43,251 nucleotides of DNA from NCBI GenBank assembly GCA_947476535.1, contig CANJRC010000023.1:1-43251 (forward strand), written 5' to 3'. Source of the stretch: Betaproteobacteria bacterium. Its GTDB lineage: Bacteria > Pseudomonadota > Gammaproteobacteria > Burkholderiales > SG8-39. The translations under genes were made by a program, and so were the position numbers. Shown piece by piece: positions 8,389 to 18,504 of the stretch. The stretch's first letter is position 1, and each line of letters begins with the position of its first letter. The notes beneath the pieces are model-generated. The model saw only the letters and a list, made by a program, of their open reading frames with translations. It did no database searches and had not been told where the DNA came from.

Positions 8389-9414
8389 ATGAATCCGACC
8401 CTAGAACCCACACTGGCGCGATTGGGCGCCAAGATTGCCGACGGGGTGGTGCGTGACTTCGGCAACCCCGTTGAGGAACTTGCCACGCTGGCTGAAGGAA
8501 AAATCATCGCCGACTTGTCGCATTTCGGCGTGCTCGAATTTGCCGGCGCGGACGCCACGGAATTCCTGCAAAACCAGCTGAGTTGCGACCTGAAGTCGCT
8601 GGCGGGGACTAGCACCTACGGCAGCTATTGCACGCCCAAGGGGCGCATGCTGGCCTCCTTCGTCGCCTGGAAGAACGGCGAGGCATGGCGCATGATGCTG
8701 CGGCGCGACGTCCTCCCCGCCATCCACAAGCGCCTTCGCATGTTCGTGTTGCGCTCCAAGGTGAGCGTTGCTGATCTTTCGGAGCCAGTGGCCCTGCTGG
8801 GCGCCGCCGGCCCGCAAGCGGCTGAAGTACTGCGAGGCGCCTTTGGCGTGCTGCCCACGGTACCCCAGGGGGTCGTGCCCCTTGCCGACGGCGGCGCCAT
8901 TCTTTCGCTGCCCGGCGATCGTTGGTTGGTCGGGATCCCCGCCGAAGCGGCGGCTGCAGCATGGCCGCTCTTGGCCCAAGGGTTGCGCCCGGTTGGCGCG
9001 AGCGCCTGGGACTGGACGGATATTTGCAACGGGATTGCATTCGTGGGGTTGCCCACGCAGGAACAATTCGTCCCGCAGATGGCCAATATGGAATTGATCG
9101 GTGGCGTGAGCTTCAAGAAGGGTTGCTATCCCGGTCAGGAGATCGTCGCGCGCACGCAGCACCTGGGCAAGGTGAAGCGCCGCCTGTACCTGGCCAATGT
9201 GGCGGCCGAGGCATTCCCGGGGGAGGAGCTTTTCGGGGAAGACGTCGAGGGTCAGTCCAACGGCATGGTGGCCAGCGCCGCGCCCTCCCCGCTGGGAGGA
9301 ACCGACGTGCTTGCCGTGGTGCAACGCGCCAGCGCGGAGGCCTCGCGCGTGCACTTGCGCAGCCTCGATGGGCCGCTGCTCGCATTTCGACCGCTGCCCT
9401 ACGCGATTCCGTGA
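8389..9414 (+). CDS. ygfZ: Folate-binding protein YgfZ (GcvT-like, Fe-S cluster maintenance)
   Basis: A 341-residue protein of the GcvT/YgfZ family, which binds tetrahydrofolate and supports repair or assembly of iron-sulfur enzymes such as MiaB. The family signature KGCYPGQE is at 244-251 with Cys246. The N-terminal segment DLSHFGVLEFAGADATEFLQNQ is the usual folate-binding start. The ATG at 8389 was preferred to an upstream in-frame ATG at 8245, which would add 48 residues unlike the family. A perfect TATAAT precedes it. Its stop overlaps the GTG start of the DUF4936 gene. Confidence 0.93.
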   Translation: MNPTLEPTLARLGAKIADGVVRDFGNPVEELATLAEGKIIADLSHFGVLEFAGADATEFLQNQLSCDLKSLAGTSTYGSYCTPKGRMLASFVAWKNGEAWRMMLRRDVLPAIHKRLRMFVLRSKVSVADLSEPVALLGAAGPQAAEVLRGAFGVLPTVPQGVVPLADGGAILSLPGDRWLVGIPAEAAAAAWPLLAQGLRPVGASAWDWTDICNGIAFVGLPTQEQFVPQMANMELIGGVSFKKGCYPGQEIVARTQHLGKVKRRLYLANVAAEAFPGEELFGEDVEGQSNGMVASAAPSPLGGTDVLAVVQRASAEASRVHLRSLDGPLLAFRPLPYAIP

Positions 9415-9788
9415 ACTTTCCCGAACTGGCGCGCGGGTCCGAACGCAGAGCGGCAACCTGCCATGTGTACTACCGAGTCCGCACCGAGCGCTTGCCGCAC
9501 GCGGGCAAGGCCGTCGCTGAACTGATGAATGACCTTCACGCGCGAACCGGCATCCGCGGGTCGCTTTCGCGCCGGATCGAGCGTGCCCAAGAACGTACCT
9601 CGAGCGACAGCGTCGCCCATGGGGCCCCCACCTGGATGGAAACTTACGCTGGCATCGACGATCGTGCCGGGTTCGAGCGCCACATGGAAGCAGCCATGCA
9701 GAACGCCGCGTTCGTGCAATTCCTGCCGGATGGCACGAACCGCACCCTTGAATGGTTCGAACCGCTGGATGTGAAGGCCGCGGCATGA
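9411..9788 (+). CDS. DUF4936 family protein
   Basis: A 125-residue soluble protein. The core HVYYRVRTERLPHAGKAV and the later APTWMETYAGI and FLPDGTNRTLEWFEPL match what is known of DUF4936, a family found with ygfZ in betaproteobacteria. The GTG start at 9411 overlaps the ygfZ stop codon (GTGA), pointing to coupled translation. No motif suggests an activity. The fold may be ferredoxin-like, as the YYRV and WMETY spacing recalls antibiotic-monooxygenase-type domains, but this is a guess. Confidence 0.8.
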   Translation: MNFPELARGSERRAATCHVYYRVRTERLPHAGKAVAELMNDLHARTGIRGSLSRRIERAQERTSSDSVAHGAPTWMETYAGIDDRAGFERHMEAAMQNAAFVQFLPDGTNRTLEWFEPLDVKAAA

Positions 9789-9847
9789 GGCAACCCCCAT
9801 CCGCATGGGGCGCTCCCTGTGCAGGCGCCTGCGCACCGTAGCACCGC

Positions 9848-10630
9848 ATGTGCCTCATTTTATTTGCGTATCGCGTTGTTCCCGGCGTACCGCTGCTGGT
9901 GGCCGCCAATCGTGACGAGTATTACGCGCGCCCTGCCCGCCCGGCGGGCTTCTGGGATGACAAGCCCGCGATCCTCGCCGGGCGCGACCTGCAGGCGGGG
10001 GGTACCTGGCTCGGGGTCAGCGTCACAGGGCGCTTCGCGGCATTGACGAATTTTCGCGGATCGCCCGGCGCTCGCCCCGGCGGGCCGTCGCGCGGTGAAT
10101 TGGTGGCCCGGTTCCTCGAAGGGCGCCAGTCGGCCAAACGATTTACCAAGGCATTGCAGGCGACCGGAGCCGACTATGCCGGCTTCTGTTTGCTCGCCAG
10201 CGACGGCACCGATCTGTACTTCTACTCCAACCAGGAAGAGGCCGGCGGCGCGGTCGAAGTGCAACCGGGGGTGCATGGCCTCGCCAATCACCTGCTCGAT
10301 ACGCCCTGGCCCAAAGTCGTGAAGGGGCGCCAGCGCCTACAGGAGCACTTGTCATTGCCCTTCGATGACGACCATTACCTCGACATCATGAACGACACCG
10401 TCCCAGCCGCCGAACAGGAGTTGCCCAAGAGCGACAAGGACCCCGCCTGGGAGCGCAGCCTGTCGTCGCTGCGCATCATCGCCGGCGACTATGGCACCCG
10501 TTGCTCGACGGTGGTTCGCATTAACGCGGCCAGCATAGTCGACTTTGCCGAGCGCACCTATGCCCGTGACGGCAGCACCGCCGGCGAGCTGAGATACCGG
10601 TTCACTGCGGCGCGAGCCCGCAAACACTGA
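9848..10630 (+). CDS. NRDE family protein (TANGO2-like, DUF833)
   Basis: A 260-residue protein that starts MCLILFAY and carries the defining Asn-Arg-Asp-Glu at about 21-24 (AANRDEYYARP). The segments GGTWLGVSVTGRFAALTNFR and GDYGTRCSTVV fit the Ntn-hydrolase-like fold predicted for this family. Relatives include human TANGO2. The biochemical role in bacteria is unsettled; haem transport or metabolite repair have been suggested for homologues. It is on the same strand as ygfZ and DUF4936, 59 bases downstream. It converges on the GNAT gene with only 19 bases between the stops. Confidence 0.9.
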   Translation: MCLILFAYRVVPGVPLLVAANRDEYYARPARPAGFWDDKPAILAGRDLQAGGTWLGVSVTGRFAALTNFRGSPGARPGGPSRGELVARFLEGRQSAKRFTKALQATGADYAGFCLLASDGTDLYFYSNQEEAGGAVEVQPGVHGLANHLLDTPWPKVVKGRQRLQEHLSLPFDDDHYLDIMNDTVPAAEQELPKSDKDPAWERSLSSLRIIAGDYGTRCSTVVRINAASIVDFAERTYARDGSTAGELRYRFTAARARKH

Positions 10631-10649
10631 TTGTTCGACACTCGAAGAA

Positions 10650-11108
10650 TCACCCTGGCGTCCGCGCTGCAAGAGTCAATGTCATTTCGACGTGCGCAAT
10701 CCCTGCCTCCAAAAACTCGTCACCACGCTCGATGAATCCAAAGCCGCGATAGAACGCGGCAACGTAGGACTGCGCATGCAGCAGGGCTTCACGGGCCCGC
10801 TGCTCCCGCGCGCACGCCAGCAGCGCGGCGAGAATTGCAGCACCGATGCCCTGGCCCCTGAACTCTTGCATCACGGCCATGCGTCCGATGCGTACCGTTC
10901 CTCTATCGTCGGCGGGAAGCAGTCTGCCGGTGCCCACGACCTTGCCGTCGAGCGTTGCAATGGCATGCATTGAGCGCTCGTCCCACTCGTCCCATTCCAG
11001 CTCGACGGGCACGCCCTGCTCCACGACGAAAACCGTTCTGCGCACAGGCTGGGCCATGGACTTGGCGCCAGACCAATCGAGTAAGGCAACGCTCGGGCAG
11101 GAATGCAT
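10650..11108 (-). CDS. GNAT family N-acetyltransferase
   Basis: A 152-residue acyltransferase of the YjcF/ElaA-like type. The N-terminal motif VRRTVFVVEQGVPVELEWDEWD (about 22-43) is typical of this subgroup. The acetyl-CoA loop EFRGQGIGAA is at 82-91, and the C-terminal YVAAFYRGFGF lines the substrate end. The ATG at 11108 is kept because VALLDW-AKSMAQPVR is part of the conserved start. The acceptor is unknown. Confidence 0.9.
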   Translation of the reverse strand: MHSCPSVALLDWSGAKSMAQPVRRTVFVVEQGVPVELEWDEWDERSMHAIATLDGKVVGTGRLLPADDRGTVRIGRMAVMQEFRGQGIGAAILAALLACAREQRAREALLHAQSYVAAFYRGFGFIERGDEFLEAGIAHVEMTLTLAARTPG

Positions 11109-11139
11109 GAAGTGGCTCGCTGGTCGATCTTGCGTGGGC

Positions 11140-11166
11140 TTGCAATGACATTTGCCCTCTTATACT
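11140..11166 (+). promoter_or_regulatory. Possible sigma-70 promoter of mtnA
   Basis: TTGCAA at 11140-11145 and TATACT at 11161-11166 are separated by 15 bases, a little short of ideal. The ATG of mtnA follows 26 bases after the -10. Confidence 0.4.
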
Positions 11167-11192
11167 AGGGTATCAATGGGGATTCATCCAAC

Positions 11193-12275
11193 ATGACGAA
11201 AAATGTCGGCAACGCCAATAATCAGGCTTCGGACGAACGGGTCGTCGTGCAGACGCTGGCCTGGTCGGACGGGGGCCTGGAACTCATCGACCAGCGCGTG
11301 CTTCCACAGCGCTTCACGACCATTCGCTGCAACTCGGCCGCCGCAGTCGCAGAGGCAATTCGCACCATGGTCGTGCGCGGCGCACCTGCCATCGGCTGTG
11401 CCGCCGCATTTGGCATCGCCCTCGAAGCGCGCCGGCAATGCACGCAAAACCCGATTGCTTTCGCGTCGGCGCTTGAGGCGGCCTTCGCGCTGCTTGCAGC
11501 CAGTCGGCCGACCGCGGTCAATCTTTTCTGGGCGCTCGAGCGCATGCGCGATGAACTGGCACGCTGCAAGTCGATGAGCGCCACTGATGCCGCGTCGCGC
11601 CTGGTTGCTGCGGCCCACGCGATTTACAGAGCCGATATCGCGGCGAACAAGGCGATGGGACACGCGGGTGCCGCTCTGGTGCCCGATGGTGCGCGCATCA
11701 TGACCCACTGCAATGCGGGAGCGCTGGCAACGGCCGGACACGGGACCGCATTGGGCGTGGTGCGCTCGGCCCGCGACCAGGGCAAGTCCGTCTCAGTAAT
11801 CGCCAATGAAACGCGACCCTTCCTGCAAGGGGCGCGCCTGACCGCCTGGGAGATGGTGCAGGAACGCATACCGGTCACGCTGGTCACCGACAACATGGCC
11901 GCCCACCTGATGAAAACCGGGCAGGTTGACCTGGTGATTGTGGGTGCCGACCGCATCGCCGCCAATGGCGATACAGCGAACAAGATCGGCACCTATGGTC
12001 TTGCGGTGCTGGCGGCGCATCACCGCCTGCCCTTCTACGTTGCTGCGCCGCTTTCCACCATTGATCGCGGCACACCGGATGGCAACGGGATTCCCATCGA
12101 GGAGCGGCATGGCGACGAGGTGACCGGGTACGGCGCGACGCGCTGGGCGCCACAAGGCGTGGCGACAAGGAATCCTGCCTTCGACGTCACGCCGGCTGCG
12201 CTCATCACTGCGCTGATCACCGAGAAAGGCGTGCTAGAGCGTCCCGATGAGGCGGGAATCAGTGCCCTATTCTAG
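11193..12275 (+). CDS. mtnA: S-methyl-5-thioribose-1-phosphate isomerase
   Basis: Methionine salvage enzyme that converts 5-methylthioribose 1-phosphate to 5-methylthioribulose 1-phosphate. The protein has 360 residues and the aIF2B-like fold. Conserved stretches include VVRGAPAIGCAAAFG (60-74), THCNAG with the catalytic Cys173, and GADRIAANGD with the catalytic Asp253. TANKIGTYGLAVLA and the C-terminal NPAFDVTP complete the signature. A GGGGA ribosome site lies about 10 bases before the ATG. No other salvage genes (mtnK, mtnBCD) are present in the window, so the pathway must be dispersed. Confidence 0.95.
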   Translation: MTKNVGNANNQASDERVVVQTLAWSDGGLELIDQRVLPQRFTTIRCNSAAAVAEAIRTMVVRGAPAIGCAAAFGIALEARRQCTQNPIAFASALEAAFALLAASRPTAVNLFWALERMRDELARCKSMSATDAASRLVAAAHAIYRADIAANKAMGHAGAALVPDGARIMTHCNAGALATAGHGTALGVVRSARDQGKSVSVIANETRPFLQGARLTAWEMVQERIPVTLVTDNMAAHLMKTGQVDLVIVGADRIAANGDTANKIGTYGLAVLAAHHRLPFYVAAPLSTIDRGTPDGNGIPIEERHGDEVTGYGATRWAPQGVATRNPAFDVTPAALITALITEKGVLERPDEAGISALF

Positions 12276-12341
12276 GCATTCATTATGATCAATTCTGGTC
12301 TATAGACCTTTGTCATACTGACATCAACGCAGCAATTGATA

Positions 12342-13930
<1,589 letters not shown>

Positions 13931-14734
13931 TTACTCCCGGATCCCGCCCATCAACAAGCCACCGTCGATGACGAGCACGGTGCCATTGACGTAAGAAGCG
14001 TCCGGAGATGCGAGGAACGCAATCGCCGCGGCCACCTCATCGGGCAGACCAATCCGGCCCATAGGCACCCGCACCTCCCGCGCGCGCCGCGTGGCGGGCG
14101 TGAGCATCGCCGTCGCAAGTTCTGTCTCGATCGGCCCCGGTGACAGTGCATTCACGCAAATTCCCAGTGGCGCAAGCTCGAAGGCCATGACGCGGGTCAG
14201 CGCCACGACGCCGCCCTTGGCTGCGGCGTAGGCCGATTGAAGGTCGTTACCGGTGTGCGCCGCCAGTGACGCCACATTGACGATGCGGCCGCCGCCCTGC
14301 TTCGCCATAATGCGCGCGACTTCCTGTCCAACCATGAACACGCCGGAGAGATTGACGTTGAGCACGCGCTGTAAATCCGCGTCGCTGGTATCGAGGAAGG
14401 CCACCGGCTTGCCGACCGCTGCGTTGTTGACCAGGATGTCGATGCGTCCGAAATCAGCGGCCACGGCTTTTACCACGTCCCCGACACTGGCTCGCTGCGT
14501 CACGTCGATGGCGTAAGCCCTGGCGGTCCCGCCATTCTCGACAATGGCCGCGGCGGTTGCTGTGGCTCCGGCCAGGTTGATGTCGGTGACCGCGACGCTT
14601 GCGCCTTCGGCCGCGAGGCGCCTCGCGGCCGCAGCGCCAATGCCGCGCGCTGCGCCGGTAATGATCGCAATCTTCCCGACCAGCCGCCTTGGGATGGCCA
14701 TGGCATCGCTGCCTGCGGGCGCAGAGCCTTTCAC
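13931..14734 (-). CDS. SDR family NAD(P)-dependent oxidoreductase
   Basis: A classical short-chain dehydrogenase/reductase of 267 residues. The cofactor loop TGAARGIG is at 26-33, NNAA at 103-106, and the catalytic Ser156, Tyr169 and Lys173 (YAAAK) are all present. The C-terminal VLVIDGG is typical of the FabG-like branch. The GTG at 14734 overlaps the stop of the upstream SnoaL gene (GTGA), suggesting coupled translation; an internal ATG at 14701 is an alternative. The pairing with a SnoaL-like protein downstream of a TRAP transporter suggests oxidation of an imported hydroxy compound, but the substrate is unknown. Confidence 0.92.
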   Translation of the reverse strand: MKGSAPAGSDAMAIPRRLVGKIAIITGAARGIGAAAARRLAAEGASVAVTDINLAGATATAAAIVENGGTARAYAIDVTQRASVGDVVKAVAADFGRIDILVNNAAVGKPVAFLDTSDADLQRVLNVNLSGVFMVGQEVARIMAKQGGGRIVNVASLAAHTGNDLQSAYAAAKGGVVALTRVMAFELAPLGICVNALSPGPIETELATAMLTPATRRAREVRVPMGRIGLPDEVAAAIAFLASPDASYVNGTVLVIDGGLLMGGIRE

Positions 14735-15234
14735 TTCGACGTGGTCGCCGAAGCAGATTCAGCCAGGAACTCCCGCATGCGACGGAAGTCCATCAGCACC
14801 TGCCCCAGACTGCCGAACACGGTCTCCATGGTCAGCTTGCCCTGGTCGTCGAAGGTGCACAGCGCGCCGGTCTTGTAGCTGAAAGGCTTGCCTGCGGGAA
14901 AGCCCTCAAAATCATTGGCGGGGGTTGCCGTGATGCTCACGCGTGCAAAGATGAGATTCTCATTGTTCTCGCCAGCCAGCGGGAACATGTCCTTCTCGTC
15001 GCACTGGATTGCGTAGCTGGAAAAATTCTTGAAGTAATTGATCCACAGCTGGCGGACCGCTTCGCGCCCCTGTGCGGTGGCCTTCTTCTTCACCGGATCG
15101 TCGGGATAGCACGGGCCGATGACGTGGTACTCGGCATCCTCGGTCACGGTGTCGCAGATCCATTGCACGTCCCGCGCCAGCTCGGCGTCGAAATGTTCCT
15201 TCAAGGCTTTCTTGAGTTGCGCTGGTGTCAGCAT
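14731..15234 (-). CDS. SnoaL/NTF2-like family protein
   Basis: A 167-residue protein of the NTF2-like, SnoaL-type alpha+beta barrel class. The features are KKALKEHFDAELARDVQWI at the N-terminus, a central VTEDAEYHVIGP and a later TFDDQGKLTMETVFG. This fold hosts isomerases, cyclases and hydratases as well as non-enzymatic proteins. The ATG at 15234 is chosen because GGAAGGA lies about 6 bases before it; a frame from 15261 lacks such a site. It sits between the TRAP terminator and the SDR gene and is translationally coupled to the SDR. Confidence 0.75.
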   Translation of the reverse strand: MLTPAQLKKALKEHFDAELARDVQWICDTVTEDAEYHVIGPCYPDDPVKKKATAQGREAVRQLWINYFKNFSSYAIQCDEKDMFPLAGENNENLIFARVSITATPANDFEGFPAGKPFSYKTGALCTFDDQGKLTMETVFGSLGQVLMDFRRMREFLAESASATTSK

Positions 15235-15340
15235 GATGTTCCTTCCAAGGATCGGTTTCAATATGAGGGATGCATCCCCTCATGCTCCCCTAAATCGGCG
15301 CTTACAAAATGAATTTTGCAAGCGGATCTAAGACAGCCAA

Positions 15341-15376
15341 TAAAAAAGCGGTGCCGGCATGGCTGCCGGCACCGCT
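15341..15376 (-). terminator. Rho-independent terminator of the TRAP operon
   Basis: A perfect 12-bp stem (AGCGGTGCCGGC paired with GCCGGCACCGCT) with a 6-base loop. On the minus strand it is followed directly by a run of six T residues. It lies 14 bases after the dctP stop codon and separates the TRAP genes from the SnoaL-SDR pair. Confidence 0.93.
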
Positions 15377-15389
15377 CGTATGATGCGGA

Positions 15390-16400
15390 TTACTTTGTTG
15401 CCTGAATCTTTTCGTAGACGCCATTGCCCCAGACTTTCGGCGCAAACTGCTTCCACACGTCCTTGGTGGCGTCCTGGAACGGCTTGACGGCAGGCTTTGC
15501 CACCGTGACGCCATTCTTGCGGAACGTTTCCGCCAGATCGCCCTGCTTCGCCCACTCCTTCTCCGTTATCTCGACGGCGACTTCCTTCCAGGCTTCGCGC
15601 GCGATCTTTTGCGTCTCTGGCGTCATCTTCTGCCAGATTTCATCATTGATGATGGTGTTGGTGATGTTGAAGATCCACTCCACCAACGCCAGGTTCTTCG
15701 CGACTTCCCAGTGCTTGTTGTCAGCCATGAAAGCGAGCGGGCCTTCCCAGCCGTCCGCGGTCCCCTGCTGCAGCGCGGTGTAGAGCTCCGGCGCGGCGAT
15801 CACCACCGGGCTCGCACCGAGGGCGCGCAGCGACGAGACGATCACGGGAATTTCAGGCGCGCGAATCTTCATACCCTTGGCATCCTCAGGGGTATTCAGC
15901 ATGCGCTTGTTGGTGAGGAAAATACGTGAGCCGTTGATCAAGTAGCCAATCTGGCGAACGCCAGTCTGCTTGTGGAAGTCGTCCTGCCACTTCGAGCCAA
16001 CCGGGCCGTTCACAACTTTCAACGCATGCTCGAGGTCGCGGAACAGGAAGGGCATGAACAGAAGGTCATAGATCGGGGAGCCGGTTGCACCGATCGAACC
16101 CATGCCGATGGTTCCCAGTTTTACGCCGTCCATGATCTGGCGCTCGCCGCCCAACTGGTTGCAGCAGAAGACCTCGATCGTGACCTTGCCCTTGGTGCGC
16201 TCGTTCATCAGCTTGGTGAACTTGGTGATGCCGTCAAGGTAGATACCAGGCTGCTGTACCGTGGCAAAACGGAACTTCAGTTCCTGCTGCTGCTGCGCGA
16301 AAGCAGGACTGAGCGCAAGGCTGGCCGCTACTGGCAGCAGCCATTGGCCCAAGGTGCGGAGAATGCTTCCTCCAGTCAGGGCTTTCTGAGAATACAACAT
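15390..16400 (-). CDS. dctP: TRAP transporter solute-binding protein (DctP family)
   Basis: Periplasmic binding protein of 336 residues. A signal peptide ends at ..SPAFA before a Gln-rich start (about 35/36). The DctP core shows the conserved DAKGMKIRAPE with Arg180, which normally pairs with the carboxylate of the ligand, and ELYTALQQGTADGWEGP near 205-222. A strong ribosome site AAGGAGG lies 6 bases before the ATG. It follows dctM by 107 bases. TRAP importers use a sodium or proton gradient to take up organic acids; this one should bind a carboxylate, identity unknown. The gene symbol denotes the family only. Confidence 0.93.
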   Translation of the reverse strand: MLYSQKALTGGSILRTLGQWLLPVAASLALSPAFAQQQQELKFRFATVQQPGIYLDGITKFTKLMNERTKGKVTIEVFCCNQLGGERQIMDGVKLGTIGMGSIGATGSPIYDLLFMPFLFRDLEHALKVVNGPVGSKWQDDFHKQTGVRQIGYLINGSRIFLTNKRMLNTPEDAKGMKIRAPEIPVIVSSLRALGASPVVIAAPELYTALQQGTADGWEGPLAFMADNKHWEVAKNLALVEWIFNITNTIINDEIWQKMTPETQKIAREAWKEVAVEITEKEWAKQGDLAETFRKNGVTVAKPAVKPFQDATKDVWKQFAPKVWGNGVYEKIQATK

Positions 16401-16507
16401 CGTAATACCTCCTTGTCATTGGACTACACGAACATTGCGGCACGAAGTCCGCCAAATCAGGCTGGTCGGGGGCGCGCGTACTGCGCCCCCCTAGCTTTGC
16501 GATTATC

Positions 16508-17797
16508 TCACTGGTACAGCATTTGCGGAATCCACAACACGAGCTGCGGGAAATAGGTGATCAGGGCAAGCACGATGATCAGGATCCAGATGAAGCCCAT
16601 GCAGGCCCGGGCAACGGCCATGACCGGTGCCTTGCTGATGGCCGAAGTCACGAATATATTGATGCCGATCGGTGGTGTCAGTGATCCGATCATCAGGTTG
16701 AGCACAATCACCACTCCGAAATGCACGGAGTTGATGCCCAGCTGATTGGCCACTGGGAACAGGATCGGCACGGTAAGTATCATGATGGGAATGGGCTCCA
16801 TGAACATGCCCAGGATCAGGACCACGATGTTCACGATCAGGAGAAACACCCAGGGTTCGTTGGTGATCGTCGTCAACCAGGCACCGAGGAGCTTGCCCAG
16901 CCCTTCCGCGGTGGTGATCCAGCCGAAGAGCTGCGAGACTGCAACGGTCACCATCACCGCAGCGGAGGTCATGGCGACGGTCGCGAAGATCTCGATCAGG
17001 TCACCCCACTTGATCTCACGATAAATGATGACCCCGAGAATAAAGCCGTAAACAACCGCGATGACGGAGGCCTCGGTCGGCGTTGCAAAGCCGGTCAGGA
17101 TCGTGCCCAGTACGACCACGGGCATGCCCAGCGGCAATGCGGCTTCGCGTATCGCCTTCCAGAATTCTGGCAGCGTGGCGCGCGCCTCCACTGGCATGTT
17201 CTGCTTGATCGCATCCCGGTACACCACCAGCATCATCGCCAATGCCATGATCAGGCCGGGCAGGATGCCGGCTGCAAACAGCTGCCCCACCGAAACGCTC
17301 ACCATGGAGCCCAACACCACGAACATCAGGCTGGGGGGAATGATCGGGCCGATGGTCGCCGCAGAGGCAATCACTGCCGCCGCATAGGCCGGTGTATAAC
17401 CGCGCTTGATCATGCCGGGGATCAGCACGGCGCCAGTCGACGCGGCATCCGCGACGGCGCTGCCGCTCATGCCCGCCATGATGACGTTGGTCACGATGGA
17501 AACCTGGGCGAGCCCGCCGCGGACATGTCCGACCAGCACGCCGGCGAAGGCTACCAAGCGATTGGTCACGCCACCGCGCGTCATCAGTTCTCCTGCCAGC
17601 AGAAACATCGGCACGGCCAATAGCGGAAAGGAATCTACTCCCGCCATCAATTGCTGGGGAATCAACGTCAGAGGTAGAGGCATAGACCCCGACTGCGCAG
17701 CCAGCAGGTAGATAAAGCTGGCTAGACCCATGGCAGAAAAGAGGTCCAGCCCCAGGGCCAGCAGGACGATAAAAACCGCAAACAGCAATGTCAACAT
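16508..17797 (-). CDS. dctM: TRAP transporter large permease (DctM family)
   Basis: A 429-residue integral membrane protein made of about 12 hydrophobic helices. Family motifs include the N-terminal FAVFIVLLALG, SGSAVADAASTGAVLIPGM (about 110-130), IPPSLMFVVLG and the C-terminal LTPPIGINIFV. It is the ion-coupled translocation subunit. Its ATG overlaps the end of dctQ by 7 bases, and dctP follows, giving the complete operon order Q-M-P. Confidence 0.95.
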   Translation of the reverse strand: MLTLLFAVFIVLLALGLDLFSAMGLASFIYLLAAQSGSMPLPLTLIPQQLMAGVDSFPLLAVPMFLLAGELMTRGGVTNRLVAFAGVLVGHVRGGLAQVSIVTNVIMAGMSGSAVADAASTGAVLIPGMIKRGYTPAYAAAVIASAATIGPIIPPSLMFVVLGSMVSVSVGQLFAAGILPGLIMALAMMLVVYRDAIKQNMPVEARATLPEFWKAIREAALPLGMPVVVLGTILTGFATPTEASVIAVVYGFILGVIIYREIKWGDLIEIFATVAMTSAAVMVTVAVSQLFGWITTAEGLGKLLGAWLTTITNEPWVFLLIVNIVVLILGMFMEPIPIMILTVPILFPVANQLGINSVHFGVVIVLNLMIGSLTPPIGINIFVTSAISKAPVMAVARACMGFIWILIIVLALITYFPQLVLWIPQMLYQ

Positions 17798-18327
17798 GAT
17801 TCCGAGTCCTTCGCCGGCGCGCCCAGGAGTTGGCGCCCTTCGCGCCAGAGCACATTCAGCTCATAGATCAGCATCAGCGCACAGCCGACAGGAACGGCCG
17901 CAAAAAACCACGCCTTGGACAGGAACGGCATCGCAGCCAGCGGCTGGAAGGCCAGGCGGGGCAGCATGATGTTGCTGTACCAGAGCACCACGCAGAGGAA
18001 CGCGATGGCGCACAAGGAGGTCAAGACGCGGATCCAGGTCTGCAGCGTCTCCGGCATCATCTTGACCAGCGTATCGATCTTGAGATGGGTGTTGCGCTGG
18101 ATGGCCAACGCGGCAGCCATGAAGGTCACATACGCAAACAGCGTGCGTCCGAGTTCTTCCGTCCACTCTGGAGGATCGTTCAAGGCATAGCGTGCAAATA
18201 CCTGGACGAATAGCACAATGACCAATAAGGCCAGGAGCGCCGCACAGACCACTTCCAGGATGCGTGTGCCCGTGCTCCGGTTCGGCGCCGGGGCACCGCT
18301 GATTTCCTTCAATACGTCTTCGGACAT
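17791..18327 (-). CDS. dctQ: TRAP transporter small permease (DctQ family)
   Basis: A 178-residue membrane protein with four predicted helices (about 22-45, 60-80, 98-120 and 142-163). The conserved FARYALNDPPEWTEELGRTLFAY segment is typical of DctQ. The ATG at 18327 is preceded by a purine-rich GGGGGGGAGG ribosome site; a longer frame to 18387 adds Arg-rich residues unlike the family. First gene of the TRAP operon, which it probably opens with a promoter in the 177-base gap upstream; none was clearly recognised. Confidence 0.92.
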   Translation of the reverse strand: MSEDVLKEISGAPAPNRSTGTRILEVVCAALLALLVIVLFVQVFARYALNDPPEWTEELGRTLFAYVTFMAAALAIQRNTHLKIDTLVKMMPETLQTWIRVLTSLCAIAFLCVVLWYSNIMLPRLAFQPLAAMPFLSKAWFFAAVPVGCALMLIYELNVLWREGRQLLGAPAKDSESC

Positions 18328-18504
18328 GTTGCCTCCCCCCCTCCTGGTCATGCGATCTCGCCGGGCCGGCCACCGGCGCGTCGGCAATCATATGACCTGC
18401 ATGCAATTGCCTGTTAAAAGATTCTTGCGCGCCGCATTACGGCGGGCAAGGATACCCGCAAAACTCGGGAGCACAAAGTACAACGTGAAAACCGCAAAAA
18501 AAGA

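Noticed and set aside
8401-9909. 502-codon minus-strand frame opposite ygfZ and DUF4936
   Set aside because: Shadow of ygfZ with its intact KGCYPGQE motif; the minus frame is Arg/Gly/His-rich without motifs.
10634-10646. TTCGA-CAC-TCGAA inverted repeat between the NRDE and GNAT genes considered as a bidirectional terminator
   Set aside because: Stem of only 5 bp with low GC content and no T-run.
12297-12308. 12-bp perfect palindrome GGTCTATAGACC after mtnA, considered as a terminator
   Set aside because: It has no loop and only a short T-stretch (TTTG), too weak to call.
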